In this document: one piece after another, positions 26,247 through 33,475 of the stretch | Layout of the letters: the number at the start of each line of letters is the position of its first letter | Numbering within the stretch: the stretch's first letter is position 1 | From: Phycisphaerae bacterium | GTDB lineage: Bacteria > Planctomycetota > Phycisphaerae > Phycisphaerales > SM1A02 | Assembly: GCA_002689385.1 (NCBI GenBank) | Contig: NZFX01000058.1 | Span: 1-47,964, forward strand | Length of the DNA: 47,964 nucleotides | Direction: 5' to 3' | Position numbers and translations under genes: made by a program | Notes under the pieces: model-generated | The model's database searches: none | The model's input: the letters and a program-made list of their open reading frames with translations, nothing else | Told to the model about the DNA's origin: nothing

Positions 26247-27196
26247 ATAAAGAAGTTGTGCCACTTTCAGTTCGTCGGCACAAACTTGTTGCTTCTATTC
26301 GCAAGACCCTTGAAGACCAAGATGTCCTTGTAGGAGTAAGTGGCGGCTCAGATTCAATTGCACTTCTACTTCTTTGCTATGCCGGCTCTCTTCAAGAAAG
26401 CGCGAGTTTCAAAGTGACTGCTGCTCATATCCACCACGGACTGCGCGACGCTTCCGACAATGAGCAACTTCTTGTTGAAACGCTCTGCAAGAAACTAGCG
26501 ATTACGTGCATTACAAAACATGTTGATGTTTCACCTATAAAGGGCTCGCTCGCCGCGGGAGCACGGGAAGTGCGCTACGCGGCGCTGAAAACTATTGCAC
26601 AAGAAGCAGAATGCCCCGCAGTTGCAGTCGCACACCATGCACAGGACCAACTTGAAACAATGCTTATGGCGCTTTGCCGAGGCAGTGGGCTGCGTAAACT
26701 TTCTGGCATTGCATCAGTGCGGCCACTATCACCTGAAATCAATCTCTATCGACCACTGCTACAAGTATCAAAAATGGAACTCGAAGAAATTTGCATGCTG
26801 GCAGATGTAACCTGGTGCACCGACCCAACAAATATAGATGTTTCAACACCACGCGGTCGGCTTCGCAAAGACGTTGTACCAGTCCTACGCGACTTATGGA
26901 ATGGCGCTGACAGACATGCTTCGAATGCCTCTATGCTTTTGCACGCAGCGACGGATTCTTTTCATGCAAGTGTGCTTGATGGTTCAATATGGGATCGAAA
27001 ATTACTGGCTGAACTGCCACTCCCCGTGATTAACGCAACACTCCAACAAGCGATTGGCGAACGAGCGACATTCGAAACTATTAGTTTGATAAGCGAAGCT
27101 GTGATCGACACTAATAGCCATGCGCGAACGTTTCAGCTTCAAGATGGATGGGAAGCAACTATCACTTCAAAACAAGTTTCTATCACTCACTCGTAA
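26243..27196 (+). CDS. tilS: tRNA(Ile)-lysidine synthase, short form
   Basis: 317 residues from the ATG at 26243, which overlaps the serS stop by four bases. The P-loop is VGVSGGSDS, with AHIHHGLRDASD and VAHHAQDQLETMLMALCRGSG as expected for this family, and the substrate-site segment CTDPTNIDVSTPRGRLR. TilS modifies C34 of tRNA-Ile(CAU) to lysidine using ATP, so that it reads AUA. The protein lacks most of the C-terminal domains of the E. coli enzyme and is close to the short Aquifex type in length. Its last 10 bases overlap the end of the dapF-like gene on the other strand. Confidence 0.92.
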   Translation: MNKEVVPLSVRRHKLVASIRKTLEDQDVLVGVSGGSDSIALLLLCYAGSLQESASFKVTAAHIHHGLRDASDNEQLLVETLCKKLAITCITKHVDVSPIKGSLAAGAREVRYAALKTIAQEAECPAVAVAHHAQDQLETMLMALCRGSGLRKLSGIASVRPLSPEINLYRPLLQVSKMELEEICMLADVTWCTDPTNIDVSTPRGRLRKDVVPVLRDLWNGADRHASNASMLLHAATDSFHASVLDGSIWDRKLLAELPLPVINATLQQAIGERATFETISLISEAVIDTNSHARTFQLQDGWEATITSKQVSITHS

Positions 27197-27903
27197 CCAG
27201 CAGGGCCTGCCATAATAACCTCGCCGAGTTCGTTGTATCGATACGTCAACGTCCCCCCAAGACTTGAAACATAAAACGGACCCTGTGCACCGGAAGCAAC
27301 AAAAACAGCTGCTCCACCTGTGCCAGAAGCGTGTGTGTCTCCAACCCCGCGTTCATGCGAAGCACACGTTGCATATTGTTCTCCGTCTCTACGCGCAAAG
27401 TGTACGTTCATGCCTTCTTTGAATGTTACGTCTTTCGCAATTGTTTTCCCTAACTCCTCGCGCAAAGAAAGTGGCTCTTCATCTGTCCAATAGACAGCAT
27501 TCGGATTTCCCATGTTCACATACACCAGTTTAGGAAACGCAAGAGAAACGTTCTCTTCTATCTTTGGAATGCTTAATGTTACTTCGACTTCATTGCATGA
27601 TTCACGGACAACGCATTCGCTCACACCTACAAGTGTGCGAATCGTCAGCGTGTTCGACTGAACGAGTTTACTGCGCACTAAATGCAAGGCCACGCACCGT
27701 AAACCATTGCCGCATTGTTCCGCCTCTTGACCATCAGCGTTAAAGATACGCATACATGCATCTGTTTCTTGATCTTTAGTCACAAGGAGTAATCCATCCG
27801 CTTCGCCAATCTGACTAAGCAAAGTTTCTGGATTCGCTTCACCAAAGTGCACAAGAAATCGGTTACTCGCACCATGCATAAAAAATTGTTGTGTTTCAAT
27901 CAA
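27187..27903 (-). CDS. Diaminopimelate epimerase-like protein with a missing catalytic cysteine
   Basis: 238 residues, shorter than usual DapF (about 270). The first active-site block is intact: EQCGNGLRC. The second block reads ERGVGDTHASGTGG where DapF has ERGVGxTxACGTG: the second catalytic cysteine is serine (codon TCT). The N-terminal HGxGNDF motif is also changed, to HGASNRF. DapF interconverts LL- and meso-diaminopimelate with two cysteines as acid and base, so normal epimerisation is doubtful. The protein could be a divergent isomerase or an inactive form; the organism may use DapL instead. Its start overlaps the M48 protease stop by four bases. Confidence 0.8.
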   Translation of the reverse strand: MIETQQFFMHGASNRFLVHFGEANPETLLSQIGEADGLLLVTKDQETDACMRIFNADGQEAEQCGNGLRCVALHLVRSKLVQSNTLTIRTLVGVSECVVRESCNEVEVTLSIPKIEENVSLAFPKLVYVNMGNPNAVYWTDEEPLSLREELGKTIAKDVTFKEGMNVHFARRDGEQYATCASHERGVGDTHASGTGGAAVFVASGAQGPFYVSSLGGTLTYRYNELGEVIMAGPAGYE

Positions 27904-29114
27904 ATTAAGATCCCAACTACCAAACTTACACCTAAACCCATTTTTAACCAGAACACTCTTTTATTTATAGGCAACTCAATAAATGGGCAACCAATAAGCG
28001 CTTGCAACTTCGCTTGCCTTGAAGCAATGGAACCGTGCAAGAAATCGTTTCGCTCTACATGTATGTTTTGGGTATGAGCGATTACCCCTAATGCAGATTC
28101 CATACACATTGCACCTTCTTCAGAAACACAACAGTCCTCAAGTTCTCTCGAACTGTCCACTGCAGCGTATGCGTCTGCCTGTTCTTCAAACTGCCTTGAA
28201 ACGAGCATGAGTAGCATTACTGTGCCAACTAATTGCGCAATCATTACAAGTGCTCCACTCATATCAAATTCGAATAAGCGATACAACTTGTCTTGCAAAA
28301 GCATGGCAGAGATAGCCGTCAATAACAAAAATGGGATATGCCAATATTTATGATGCCCGAACTCATGCGCTGTGACTGCAAGTAACTCCCTCTTCGTGAG
28401 AGAAGAAATCAGTTTGTCTGTCAAAACAATTGTTTTGGTCTGGAACAAAATGCCGATTGCAAGCGCATTCATAATTCTTCCATGGGTATTCCATACATAT
28501 ATCCTTACTTTGCGTACGCGTGCACGAAGCCCAACTTCAATGATAGATTTCTGTAACTTGCAATCCTTCATTGGTTTCGCCGAAAGTATCCAAGTTATAA
28601 AAAAAGATGCGCAACTCAACATGATGAGAATGCTAACTAAATCTAAAACACTACCTAAATCTTGCGAAGCAAACGAACTTATGGCTTTATTCATGAGCAT
28701 GAACAACGCTATTGGCACAAACAAAAGCAACACATCGAGTCGAAGTCGGTGCAACACCCACGAAAACTTTTTATCCATCGGTGAAGTCACAAACCAAAGG
28801 ACACAAAGCCAGAAAAGCGCCGGCAATAAAAGAATAAAATTATCAACTAAAAACACACCGTGCGAAATGTTCTGCACGAAAGCACCCCACGAAAATACTA
28901 GCACAGAAGCTGACCAACTTAGCAGAATTGCACAGGTTGCAAGCAAAGGCGTAACGCTTCGTTTGCTTATACATGCAGTTGCAACAACACTCAAGCAAGG
29001 CACTATTGCCAAACTAATACACAGCGCCACACCATTGAATTGTTCTTCTGCGAGGTTCTCTCCTTTTGCGACCACGAGCACCACGAACAAGAATAATGAA
29101 ATGGGTCGAACCAT
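27900..29114 (-). CDS. M48 family membrane metalloprotease (HtpX/Ste24-like)
   Basis: 404 residues. The zinc motif HEFGHHKYWH lies near residue 248, and the third ligand is probably the glutamate in FEEQADAYAA further on. About six hydrophobic segments precede the motif and two or three follow, with the active site facing the cytoplasm as in HtpX. Related proteases degrade damaged membrane proteins or process peptides. It is longer at its N-terminus than HtpX. The ATG shares one base with the stop of the lipoprotein gene before it (TAATG), and its stop overlaps the dapF-like gene, so three genes form one operon. Confidence 0.85.
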   Translation of the reverse strand: MVRPISLFLFVVLVVAKGENLAEEQFNGVALCISLAIVPCLSVVATACISKRSVTPLLATCAILLSWSASVLVFSWGAFVQNISHGVFLVDNFILLLPALFWLCVLWFVTSPMDKKFSWVLHRLRLDVLLLFVPIALFMLMNKAISSFASQDLGSVLDLVSILIMLSCASFFITWILSAKPMKDCKLQKSIIEVGLRARVRKVRIYVWNTHGRIMNALAIGILFQTKTIVLTDKLISSLTKRELLAVTAHEFGHHKYWHIPFLLLTAISAMLLQDKLYRLFEFDMSGALVMIAQLVGTVMLLMLVSRQFEEQADAYAAVDSSRELEDCCVSEEGAMCMESALGVIAHTQNIHVERNDFLHGSIASRQAKLQALIGCPFIELPINKRVFWLKMGLGVSLVVGILI

Positions 29115-30529
29115 TATCTCGAAATGGTCCCAAGGTCTATGACAACATTTCCGTGTCGATAGAAGTCCACATTCATTGTGTTCTTATCAACGAAGGTGAA
29201 CACCAAGCAATTTGCTCGGGTATTTGTCGCGTAGTTTTTATCTCCTAAACCAGGCCCTGCATGGTCACCGTTTCGGAATTTTTGTGCGTGGAAATGAAAA
29301 TGAAACAACGCGGTATACGCCGCATCAAACATATCTTGCGAAGCATTAAATCGAAGGTCGTGGTGCCGTACTTTTGGCTCAAATTCAAGAATCTCAAAAC
29401 GGCCTTTGTTGTCTAAAGCAATGACGCCACCGTACTCCGTAGTCTCATCAACATGGTCTCGAGTAGCGTAATCAAAAAGGTGGGCACGGACTTGGGGTAC
29501 TTGTAAAGCAGCGAGCGCAATTTCAAGTGCGGCTGCATCGCCCCAAGTCAACTCGCCCAGATGCGAACGTAGCATTTCGCTTTGTGGATCATACGCTCCC
29601 CCGCCTTCTGTTTCGGTGTAATGTTTTTGGTTATCCGTAGCATCAGAAATACCACGCACCATTGTTGATAGACTTCTAGAAAAAGCAGTCGGCCCGCCAT
29701 GCCGTGCAAGGGAAACCGCAACAGGAATGTCGCGCATCTCTACACTGACGCGTCGGTCAGAATCGAGTTGGGCAAGTGCACTGATTGCCTCCTGCCAAAA
29801 TGAGTCGTACTCTGGTTTAGCTAACTCGCGTATCCATAATATTTCTTCCCTGCAAAGTGGAACAATGCCTAAATCTTCTTTTGCCCTTTGTAAATCAAGG
29901 AAGAACGCGTCGTCATCGGCAAACGTTGTTTCAGCAAGCAAAGCAATCAATCGGTCTCGTTGACCAAGGCGATGTAACAATTCCCAGCAACGCGTTCGAT
30001 AGCCCTGCTTCCAAGATTTTTTCTGGGCTAGCATTGAGTCGAAAATCAGGTCAGCAATAGCTTTATCGCTGTACATCTTCTTTAACGCAATGCATTCAGG
30101 GCGTTCGTTATCTGTTTTGACTAATAGAGTCGTACTTGCCCATGAACTTATCAGTGCCTCGTGCAATTCTTTGATGTCCTCATTTGCAATCCAAGCACAA
30201 AGTTCTATAAGCCAGGTCCAGTTGTTCAAGCGTGGAAGTCGTTGCCGGATTGTGCGAATAGTGCCTTCTCTGTCGACAGACCAAAGACGTATAAGCGCAG
30301 CCATCCTCGCATCGTTTGTGTACCCAGGGGTCCAGAGCATTCGTTGCATCAGCTCCTGGTAGGAACTATCGGAAAGCCCTACGCTCGAATCGAGCAAATC
30401 CATTGCCTCAAGGTGCACTCGAGGGGAGCGACCAATCTCTTGCAGCGCAGCGGCCGGATTATGTATTGTTGGACCACCGCAGTTCAAAATTGCTGTGGCG
30501 ACAAGAAGTGAGAGTAGTAATCGAATCAT
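29114..30529 (-). CDS. Exported protein or lipoprotein of unknown function, possible JAB-like C-terminus
   Basis: 471 residues from the ATG at 30529, 6 nt after TACACT. The N-terminus is a signal peptide ending AILNCGG; the cysteine suggests a lipoprotein, but asparagine before it is unusual in a lipobox. Residues about 30-250 are helical and repeat-like. The C-terminal part has EYGGVI, then HFHFHAQ, then AGPGLGDKNYA and NCLVFTF; the order glutamate, HxH, aspartate recalls JAB/MPN metallopeptidase-like domains such as DUF4329, but this is only a resemblance. It is the first gene of the operon with the M48 protease and the DapF-like protein. Confidence 0.7.
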   Translation of the reverse strand: MIRLLLSLLVATAILNCGGPTIHNPAAALQEIGRSPRVHLEAMDLLDSSVGLSDSSYQELMQRMLWTPGYTNDARMAALIRLWSVDREGTIRTIRQRLPRLNNWTWLIELCAWIANEDIKELHEALISSWASTTLLVKTDNERPECIALKKMYSDKAIADLIFDSMLAQKKSWKQGYRTRCWELLHRLGQRDRLIALLAETTFADDDAFFLDLQRAKEDLGIVPLCREEILWIRELAKPEYDSFWQEAISALAQLDSDRRVSVEMRDIPVAVSLARHGGPTAFSRSLSTMVRGISDATDNQKHYTETEGGGAYDPQSEMLRSHLGELTWGDAAALEIALAALQVPQVRAHLFDYATRDHVDETTEYGGVIALDNKGRFEILEFEPKVRHHDLRFNASQDMFDAAYTALFHFHFHAQKFRNGDHAGPGLGDKNYATNTRANCLVFTFVDKNTMNVDFYRHGNVVIDLGTISR

Positions 30530-30585
30530 ATTTACAGTGTACAACCGCTAGCGCAACAGACGACTTCCGCATACTATTTATCAAC

Positions 30586-30843
30586 ATGGTAAATGACAAA
30601 GCCAATTTAAACACAACACTCTTTAACGAAGTGCAAGCAGTTATTGAACTAATCCGCCCTTCAATTCAAGCTGATGACGGAGACATTGAATTAATTGACG
30701 TTGATAGTGCTGGCGTTGTCTCCATACGATTTCTTGGAGCGTGCATCGGTTGCCCCTCGCTTGATATGACCCTTCAAGCAACGATTGAGATGACGCTCAA
30801 GAGTCGAGTGGAAGCGGTCACTGCCGTCAAAGCCGTTGAATAA
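30586..30843 (+). CDS. NifU-like C-terminal domain protein
   Basis: 85 residues from the ATG at 30586. It consists of the NifU C-terminal domain only: IRPSIQADDGDIELIDVD, then FLGACIGCPSLDMTL with the CxxC that holds a transient iron-sulfur cluster in the family. Such small proteins carry Fe-S clusters to apo-enzymes in the cytoplasm. TACTAT ends 8 nt before the ATG and there is no Shine-Dalgarno sequence, so the mRNA may be leaderless. It diverges from the lipoprotein operon and precedes csrA. Confidence 0.9.
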   Translation: MVNDKANLNTTLFNEVQAVIELIRPSIQADDGDIELIDVDSAGVVSIRFLGACIGCPSLDMTLQATIEMTLKSRVEAVTAVKAVE

Positions 30844-30926
30844 CGTTTAAACGCAACTTGTTGCTATTTCAGGGGTTGTGGAAAATTTGTGGATAGTATT
30901 TACTCGCTTTTTTTCTGTGTACTTGC

Positions 30927-30992
30927 TACTATAGCTTTTGGTGGTTCGCGTAGGCTGCGCGATATTTCTCATAAGGAAGTGGCGACAGGAGG
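30927..30992 (+). promoter_or_regulatory. csrA promoter -10 and leader with GGA motifs over the ribosome-binding site
   Basis: TACTAT at 30927-30932 is a candidate -10, giving a leader of about 60 nt. The leader holds AAGGA at 30973-30977 and ACAGGAGG at 30985-30992. The second contains the AGGAGG ribosome-binding site 8 nt before the csrA ATG and fits the CsrA recognition core (A-N-GGA). Known CsrA proteins repress their own translation at such sites; that this happens here is inference. Confidence 0.55.
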
Positions 30993-31000
30993 TTCGCATT

Positions 31001-31225
31001 ATGCTTGTAATTACACGAAGAGAAGGCGAAGAGATTGTTATTGGTGATCCAAACAATCCAATTGGTACCGTACGTATAGCATCAATTAAAGGCGACAGAG
31101 TGCGAATTGCATTTGATTTCCCGCGCGAAGTTGCCGTTCATAGGCATGAGATTGCGGAAGAAATAATGCAAAATGGCCCTGCTATCGCAGGCAAAATTCT
31201 CCCAACTGGCTCTGAACCAAAATAA
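31001..31225 (+). CDS. csrA: Carbon storage regulator (CsrA/RsmA)
   Basis: 74 residues. The start MLVITRREGEEIVIG is the CsrA hallmark, with GDRVRIAFDFPREVAVHRHEI following, including the conserved RNA-contact residues near Leu4/Arg6 and Arg44. CsrA dimers bind GGA motifs in hairpin loops or near ribosome-binding sites and change mRNA translation or stability. No flagellar gene or fliW is adjacent, unlike in many bacteria. A strong AGGAGG precedes the ATG at 31001. A GGA-hairpin RNA is encoded on the opposite strand 115 bp downstream. Confidence 0.96.
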   Translation: MLVITRREGEEIVIGDPNNPIGTVRIASIKGDRVRIAFDFPREVAVHRHEIAEEIMQNGPAIAGKILPTGSEPK

Positions 31226-31283
31226 ATATAGCGGTTCATTTCTTAGAGGTTTTACACCATGACTAGAATCACTTTTAAATTTT

Positions 31284-31302
31284 CAAAGTGACAGTCACTT
31301 TG
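31284..31302. promoter_or_regulatory. Perfect palindrome CAAAGTGA-N3-TCACTTTG after csrA
   Basis: 8-bp arms around CAG, 58 bp after the csrA stop. Nearly the same palindrome (centre CTG) lies at 37838-37854. Both are followed by a CCTCAGAG-type repeat unit. It could be a protein-binding site or a hairpin that limits csrA read-through; there is no U-tract right after it. Confidence 0.5.
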
Positions 31303-31314
31303 CAATCGAGATTA

Positions 31315-31334
31315 ACTCCTCAGAGACGTTTTTT
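31315..31334 (+). repeat. Intergenic repeat unit, CCTCAGAG family
   Basis: ACTCCTCAGAGACGTTTTTT differs from the unit at 4197-4216 at one of 20 positions. It lies between the csrA-side palindrome and the terminator of the opposite-strand RNA. No inverse partner is found nearby. Confidence 0.7.
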
Positions 31335-31339
31335 GTGCT

Positions 31340-31385
31340 AAAAATAAAGAAGGCCCGCGGCATGTGGTGGGTCATGCCGAGGGCC
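31340..31385 (-). terminator. Intrinsic terminator of the small RNA
   Basis: On the minus strand GGCCC-T-CGGCATG pairs with CATGCCG-C-GGGCC around an 8-nt loop (12 pairs, one mismatch), directly followed by TTCTTTATTTTT. The plus strand has no U-tract after the stem, so the direction is clear. Confidence 0.88.
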
Positions 31386-31613
31386 AAAGGGAAGGTTGGC
31401 CGAGCATTTCGCTCAACCGACTTGAGGAATGGTTCTCGACCCGGGCAGGAGTCGAGAACCGATGTTGATCAGTACCTTGCGTCCGTGCAGGCACTTTCTC
31501 GCCTATGAGCCATCCTTGGCTCGCAAATTGCAGTTTGCACTGCGTATATTTCATGCAAGGTGGCAGCGTCGTCCCTGACGCAATTCCCCTTGCGAACGGA
31601 GCATCCGTGCTCT
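31340..31613 (-). ncRNA. Structured small RNA, candidate CsrA-sequestering (CsrB/RsmZ-like) RNA
   Basis: About 274 nt without an open reading frame, made of consecutive hairpins and closed by an intrinsic terminator (31352-31385 plus U-tract). In order: GAGCA-CGGA-TGCTC (31612-31599); CGCAA-GGGGAA-TTGCG (31594-31579), overlapping GCGTC-AGGGAC-GACGC (31581-31566); GCAGT-GCAA-ACTGC; GAGCCA-AGGA-TGGCTC (31522-31507); a TGC-ACGGAC-GCA hairpin extended by GTGCC/GGTAC (31494-31472); and a perfect 10-bp stem at 31431-31460. Five hairpins show GGA in the loop, two of them mutually exclusive. TATAAC at 31614-31619 is a possible -10, though it may lie a few bases too close; otherwise the RNA is the 3' end of the mraZ transcript. 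It fits no tmRNA, RNase P, SRP or 6S pattern that I know. Structure is seen; CsrA binding is inferred. Confidence 0.62.
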
Positions 31614-31641
31614 GTTATAGAAATCTGATTAAGTACAATCA

Positions 31642-32103
31642 TCATGGCCGCTGCGCTCTGCTTTTCCTGACTCGGTGCATGAGATCGCGTAGTTGTTGCG
31701 GCATTATCTCGTCTTCTGAAGCGCCTCTGTTGTTCGCATCCACAACTTCCAAATGTGTTTGCACACCTAAGAGCATCGCTTGCCGTTCTATCTGTGCAAA
31801 TTTGAGAAGTTTTTCTGGAAGGCGAATCCGACCTGCTTTGTCTATCTCGAGTCGACTCGTTTTCGAAAAAATCTCCCGCGCCAACTCCATCTCTACTTCC
31901 TCTTGAAGCCCTGATTGCTCGAGCATGCTCGCCCAAGCTTCGAACTTTAATTCTGGCCAGAGCCAAATCGAATCGTTGGGTCCCGGAGAAGCGTACACAA
32001 CTGCTGAACCATCTTCCGTGACAAATGCCTTGCGCATCTCTTTTGGTATAGAGATTCGCTGCTTTTCGTCGATAGAACGTTCTGTTTGACCTGTAAATAA
32101 CAT
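31642..32103 (-). CDS. mraZ: Transcriptional regulator MraZ
   Basis: 153 residues with two SpoVT/AbrB-like DNA-binding repeats: the first around LFTGQTERSIDEKQRISIPKEMR, the second around RLEIDKAGRIRLPEKLL, each with the DxKxR-type turn. MraZ forms rings that bind spaced TGGGN repeats and usually represses the division and cell-wall cluster that it heads. Here no rsmH, ftsL or mur gene follows; the next element on this strand is the structured RNA. Three MraZ boxes lie upstream, so autoregulation is likely. It has an unusually polar, Arg-rich C-terminal tail. Confidence 0.93.
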   Translation of the reverse strand: MLFTGQTERSIDEKQRISIPKEMRKAFVTEDGSAVVYASPGPNDSIWLWPELKFEAWASMLEQSGLQEEVEMELAREIFSKTSRLEIDKAGRIRLPEKLLKFAQIERQAMLLGVQTHLEVVDANNRGASEDEIMPQQLRDLMHRVRKSRAQRP

Positions 32104-32135
32104 TGTGTAGAGTTTGGTTCTTCATTACCAATTGC

Positions 32136-32160
32136 CCCCACAGTACCCCACCTTTCCCCA
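32136..32160 (-). promoter_or_regulatory. MraZ operator: three TGGGG boxes spaced by 5 bp
   Basis: On the minus strand TGGGG-N5-TGGGG-N5-TGGGG (boxes at 32156-32160, 32146-32150 and 32136-32140), 32 bp before the mraZ start. The 10-bp period is the layout known for MraZ binding, so this is very probably the autoregulatory operator. Confidence 0.85.
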
Positions 32161-32287
32161 TTTTGCAACACTTTATCAATAAAAGATGAAGTTGTTTGTT
32201 CTCGGACGTTGCAATCCGTCTACTCGATGGCATCTTAAGTACAGTTGGCGCAATAAGTTCCAACTTTTTTATGCGTGTAACAACATA

Positions 32288-32821
32288 ATGTCCCAACAAG
32301 AACCTAATCCACAACTCATCCACAACGCTTTACGGTTGTTGCCATCAGCAACCTTTGTGCTCACTTGTGCTCACGACAAGTTCCGTGATGGGATACTGAC
32401 GAATTGGGTGCAACAATGCAGTACAGAACCCCCAATGCTCATTGTGGCGATACCAAAAGGCCAACAAATCGAACCTCTTCTTAGAGATGCGCGTGCTTTT
32501 GCACTCTGCCTTGTACCCCCAAATGACCGCAGAGCAAAACGCCTATTCAGCAAAGTACATGAACGTGACGAAGACCCCTTTTTAGCAATTCCAACAATGG
32601 AAGCACGCACAGGCATGCCAATTCTTCCTGAATCAAGATTGTGGTTCGATTGTAAACTTGAAGGGCATCTCTCACCAGAAGCAGATTGCCGTTTGTACCT
32701 TGGTAGAGTTGTGGCAAGTTTCATCGCGCCAAAACTGCAACCAGCAGAACTCGTCGATAAACCCAGTGTTCACAAACGTGTTGTACGTGTCACCACGACC
32801 ACCGTTCAAGGACGAAAGTAA
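32288..32821 (+). CDS. Flavin reductase-like domain protein
   Basis: 177 residues from the ATG at 32288; the frame is open upstream to 32186, but those residues are not family-like and the DNA there lies next to the mraZ operator. LLPSATFVLTCAH, DGILTNWVQQCSTEPPMLIVAI and AFALCLVPPND match the FMN-binding split-barrel of flavin reductase-like proteins. They bind FMN and may pass electrons from NAD(P)H; the true partner is unknown. The C-terminus ends in an Arg/Lys-rich tail. TGTAAC lies 6 nt before the ATG and there is no Shine-Dalgarno sequence. Confidence 0.82.
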   Translation: MSQQEPNPQLIHNALRLLPSATFVLTCAHDKFRDGILTNWVQQCSTEPPMLIVAIPKGQQIEPLLRDARAFALCLVPPNDRRAKRLFSKVHERDEDPFLAIPTMEARTGMPILPESRLWFDCKLEGHLSPEADCRLYLGRVVASFIAPKLQPAELVDKPSVHKRVVRVTTTTVQGRK

Positions 32822-33475
32822 CTAGTGTCTTCGCTTTTCTACGTCCTCGCCTAAACGACCGGTGTAGTGTGAATAGAACAACTTCGCAACCGCATCACCC
32901 AGGTTAATTGCTAGTTCTTCTGACAATTTTCGGACTTCGCCAGAACCAACCAACCGACTTGGTGCAATGTTTGTAACCACTGCTTGCACTCGAAACGACT
33001 CTTCCACTAACGGGAAAATTCGCTCACGCTTACGCGCATTGATTACCTTTACGTTGCAGTTGGCAACAGGTTTTGCAGTATGGCCATCGCTTGTCAATGA
33101 AAAACCCGTCAACTCAACATAGATAAGATTTTCAGCATCAACTGAAGTAGCAAGTTGCGAAATTGGAATTGGCTCGCCATACCGATCGCCTGTTGAACTT
33201 ATTCGAAGAATATCTCTTGGCGAAACCATGGTTACAAGTGTGTCGTTTTGCAACAAGTCATCTGTAATTTTTTCTGCAACAATTCGGCGTAAACGAGTCG
33301 GGTGCATTACATTTCTACGATCGTCAACAAACACGACCGTTCGAACATTAGGCAAAACACAGACTGCATCTTGCGAGGGGTCGGGGGAACCTATGTAGGT
33401 CGCAACAGATGCGATATTGCAAGAGGACAATAATCCAAACGATACCACAGAACAAAGGAGAACAAAAAATTTCAT
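32822..33475 (-). CDS. Lipoprotein of unknown function (second of a tandem pair)
   Basis: 217 residues from the ATG at 33475, which overlaps the stop of the lipoprotein gene before it by four bases. The signal peptide ends GLLSSC, a fair lipobox. The mature part has VRTVVFVDDRRNVMHPTRLRRIVAEKI, then VDAENLIYVELTGFSL, an order shared with its neighbour, which suggests that both are related envelope proteins with an alpha/beta domain. I do not recognise the family. It is the last gene of the operon that starts with the DUF2752 protein. Confidence 0.75.
   Translation of the reverse strand: MKFFVLLCSVVSFGLLSSCNIASVATYIGSPDPSQDAVCVLPNVRTVVFVDDRRNVMHPTRLRRIVAEKITDDLLQNDTLVTMVSPRDILRISSTGDRYGEPIPISQLATSVDAENLIYVELTGFSLTSDGHTAKPVANCNVKVINARKRERIFPLVEESFRVQAVVTNIAPSRLVGSGEVRKLSEELAINLGDAVAKLFYSHYTGRLGEDVEKRRH

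Noticed and set aside
28372-29142. 256-codon plus-strand frame opposite the M48 protease
   Set aside because: It lies antisense to a well-supported gene, and its composition is typical of an antisense shadow.
31340-31613. Identity of the hairpin RNA as RNase P, tmRNA, SRP or 6S RNA
   Set aside because: The conserved cores of RNase P and SRP RNA, the tRNA-like end of tmRNA and the single long bulged helix of 6S are not seen.
31469-32323. 284-codon minus-strand frame across mraZ and the RNA region
   Set aside because: It runs out of frame with mraZ, crosses the MraZ operator and the hairpin RNA, and has an improbable Arg/Ser/Cys-rich composition.
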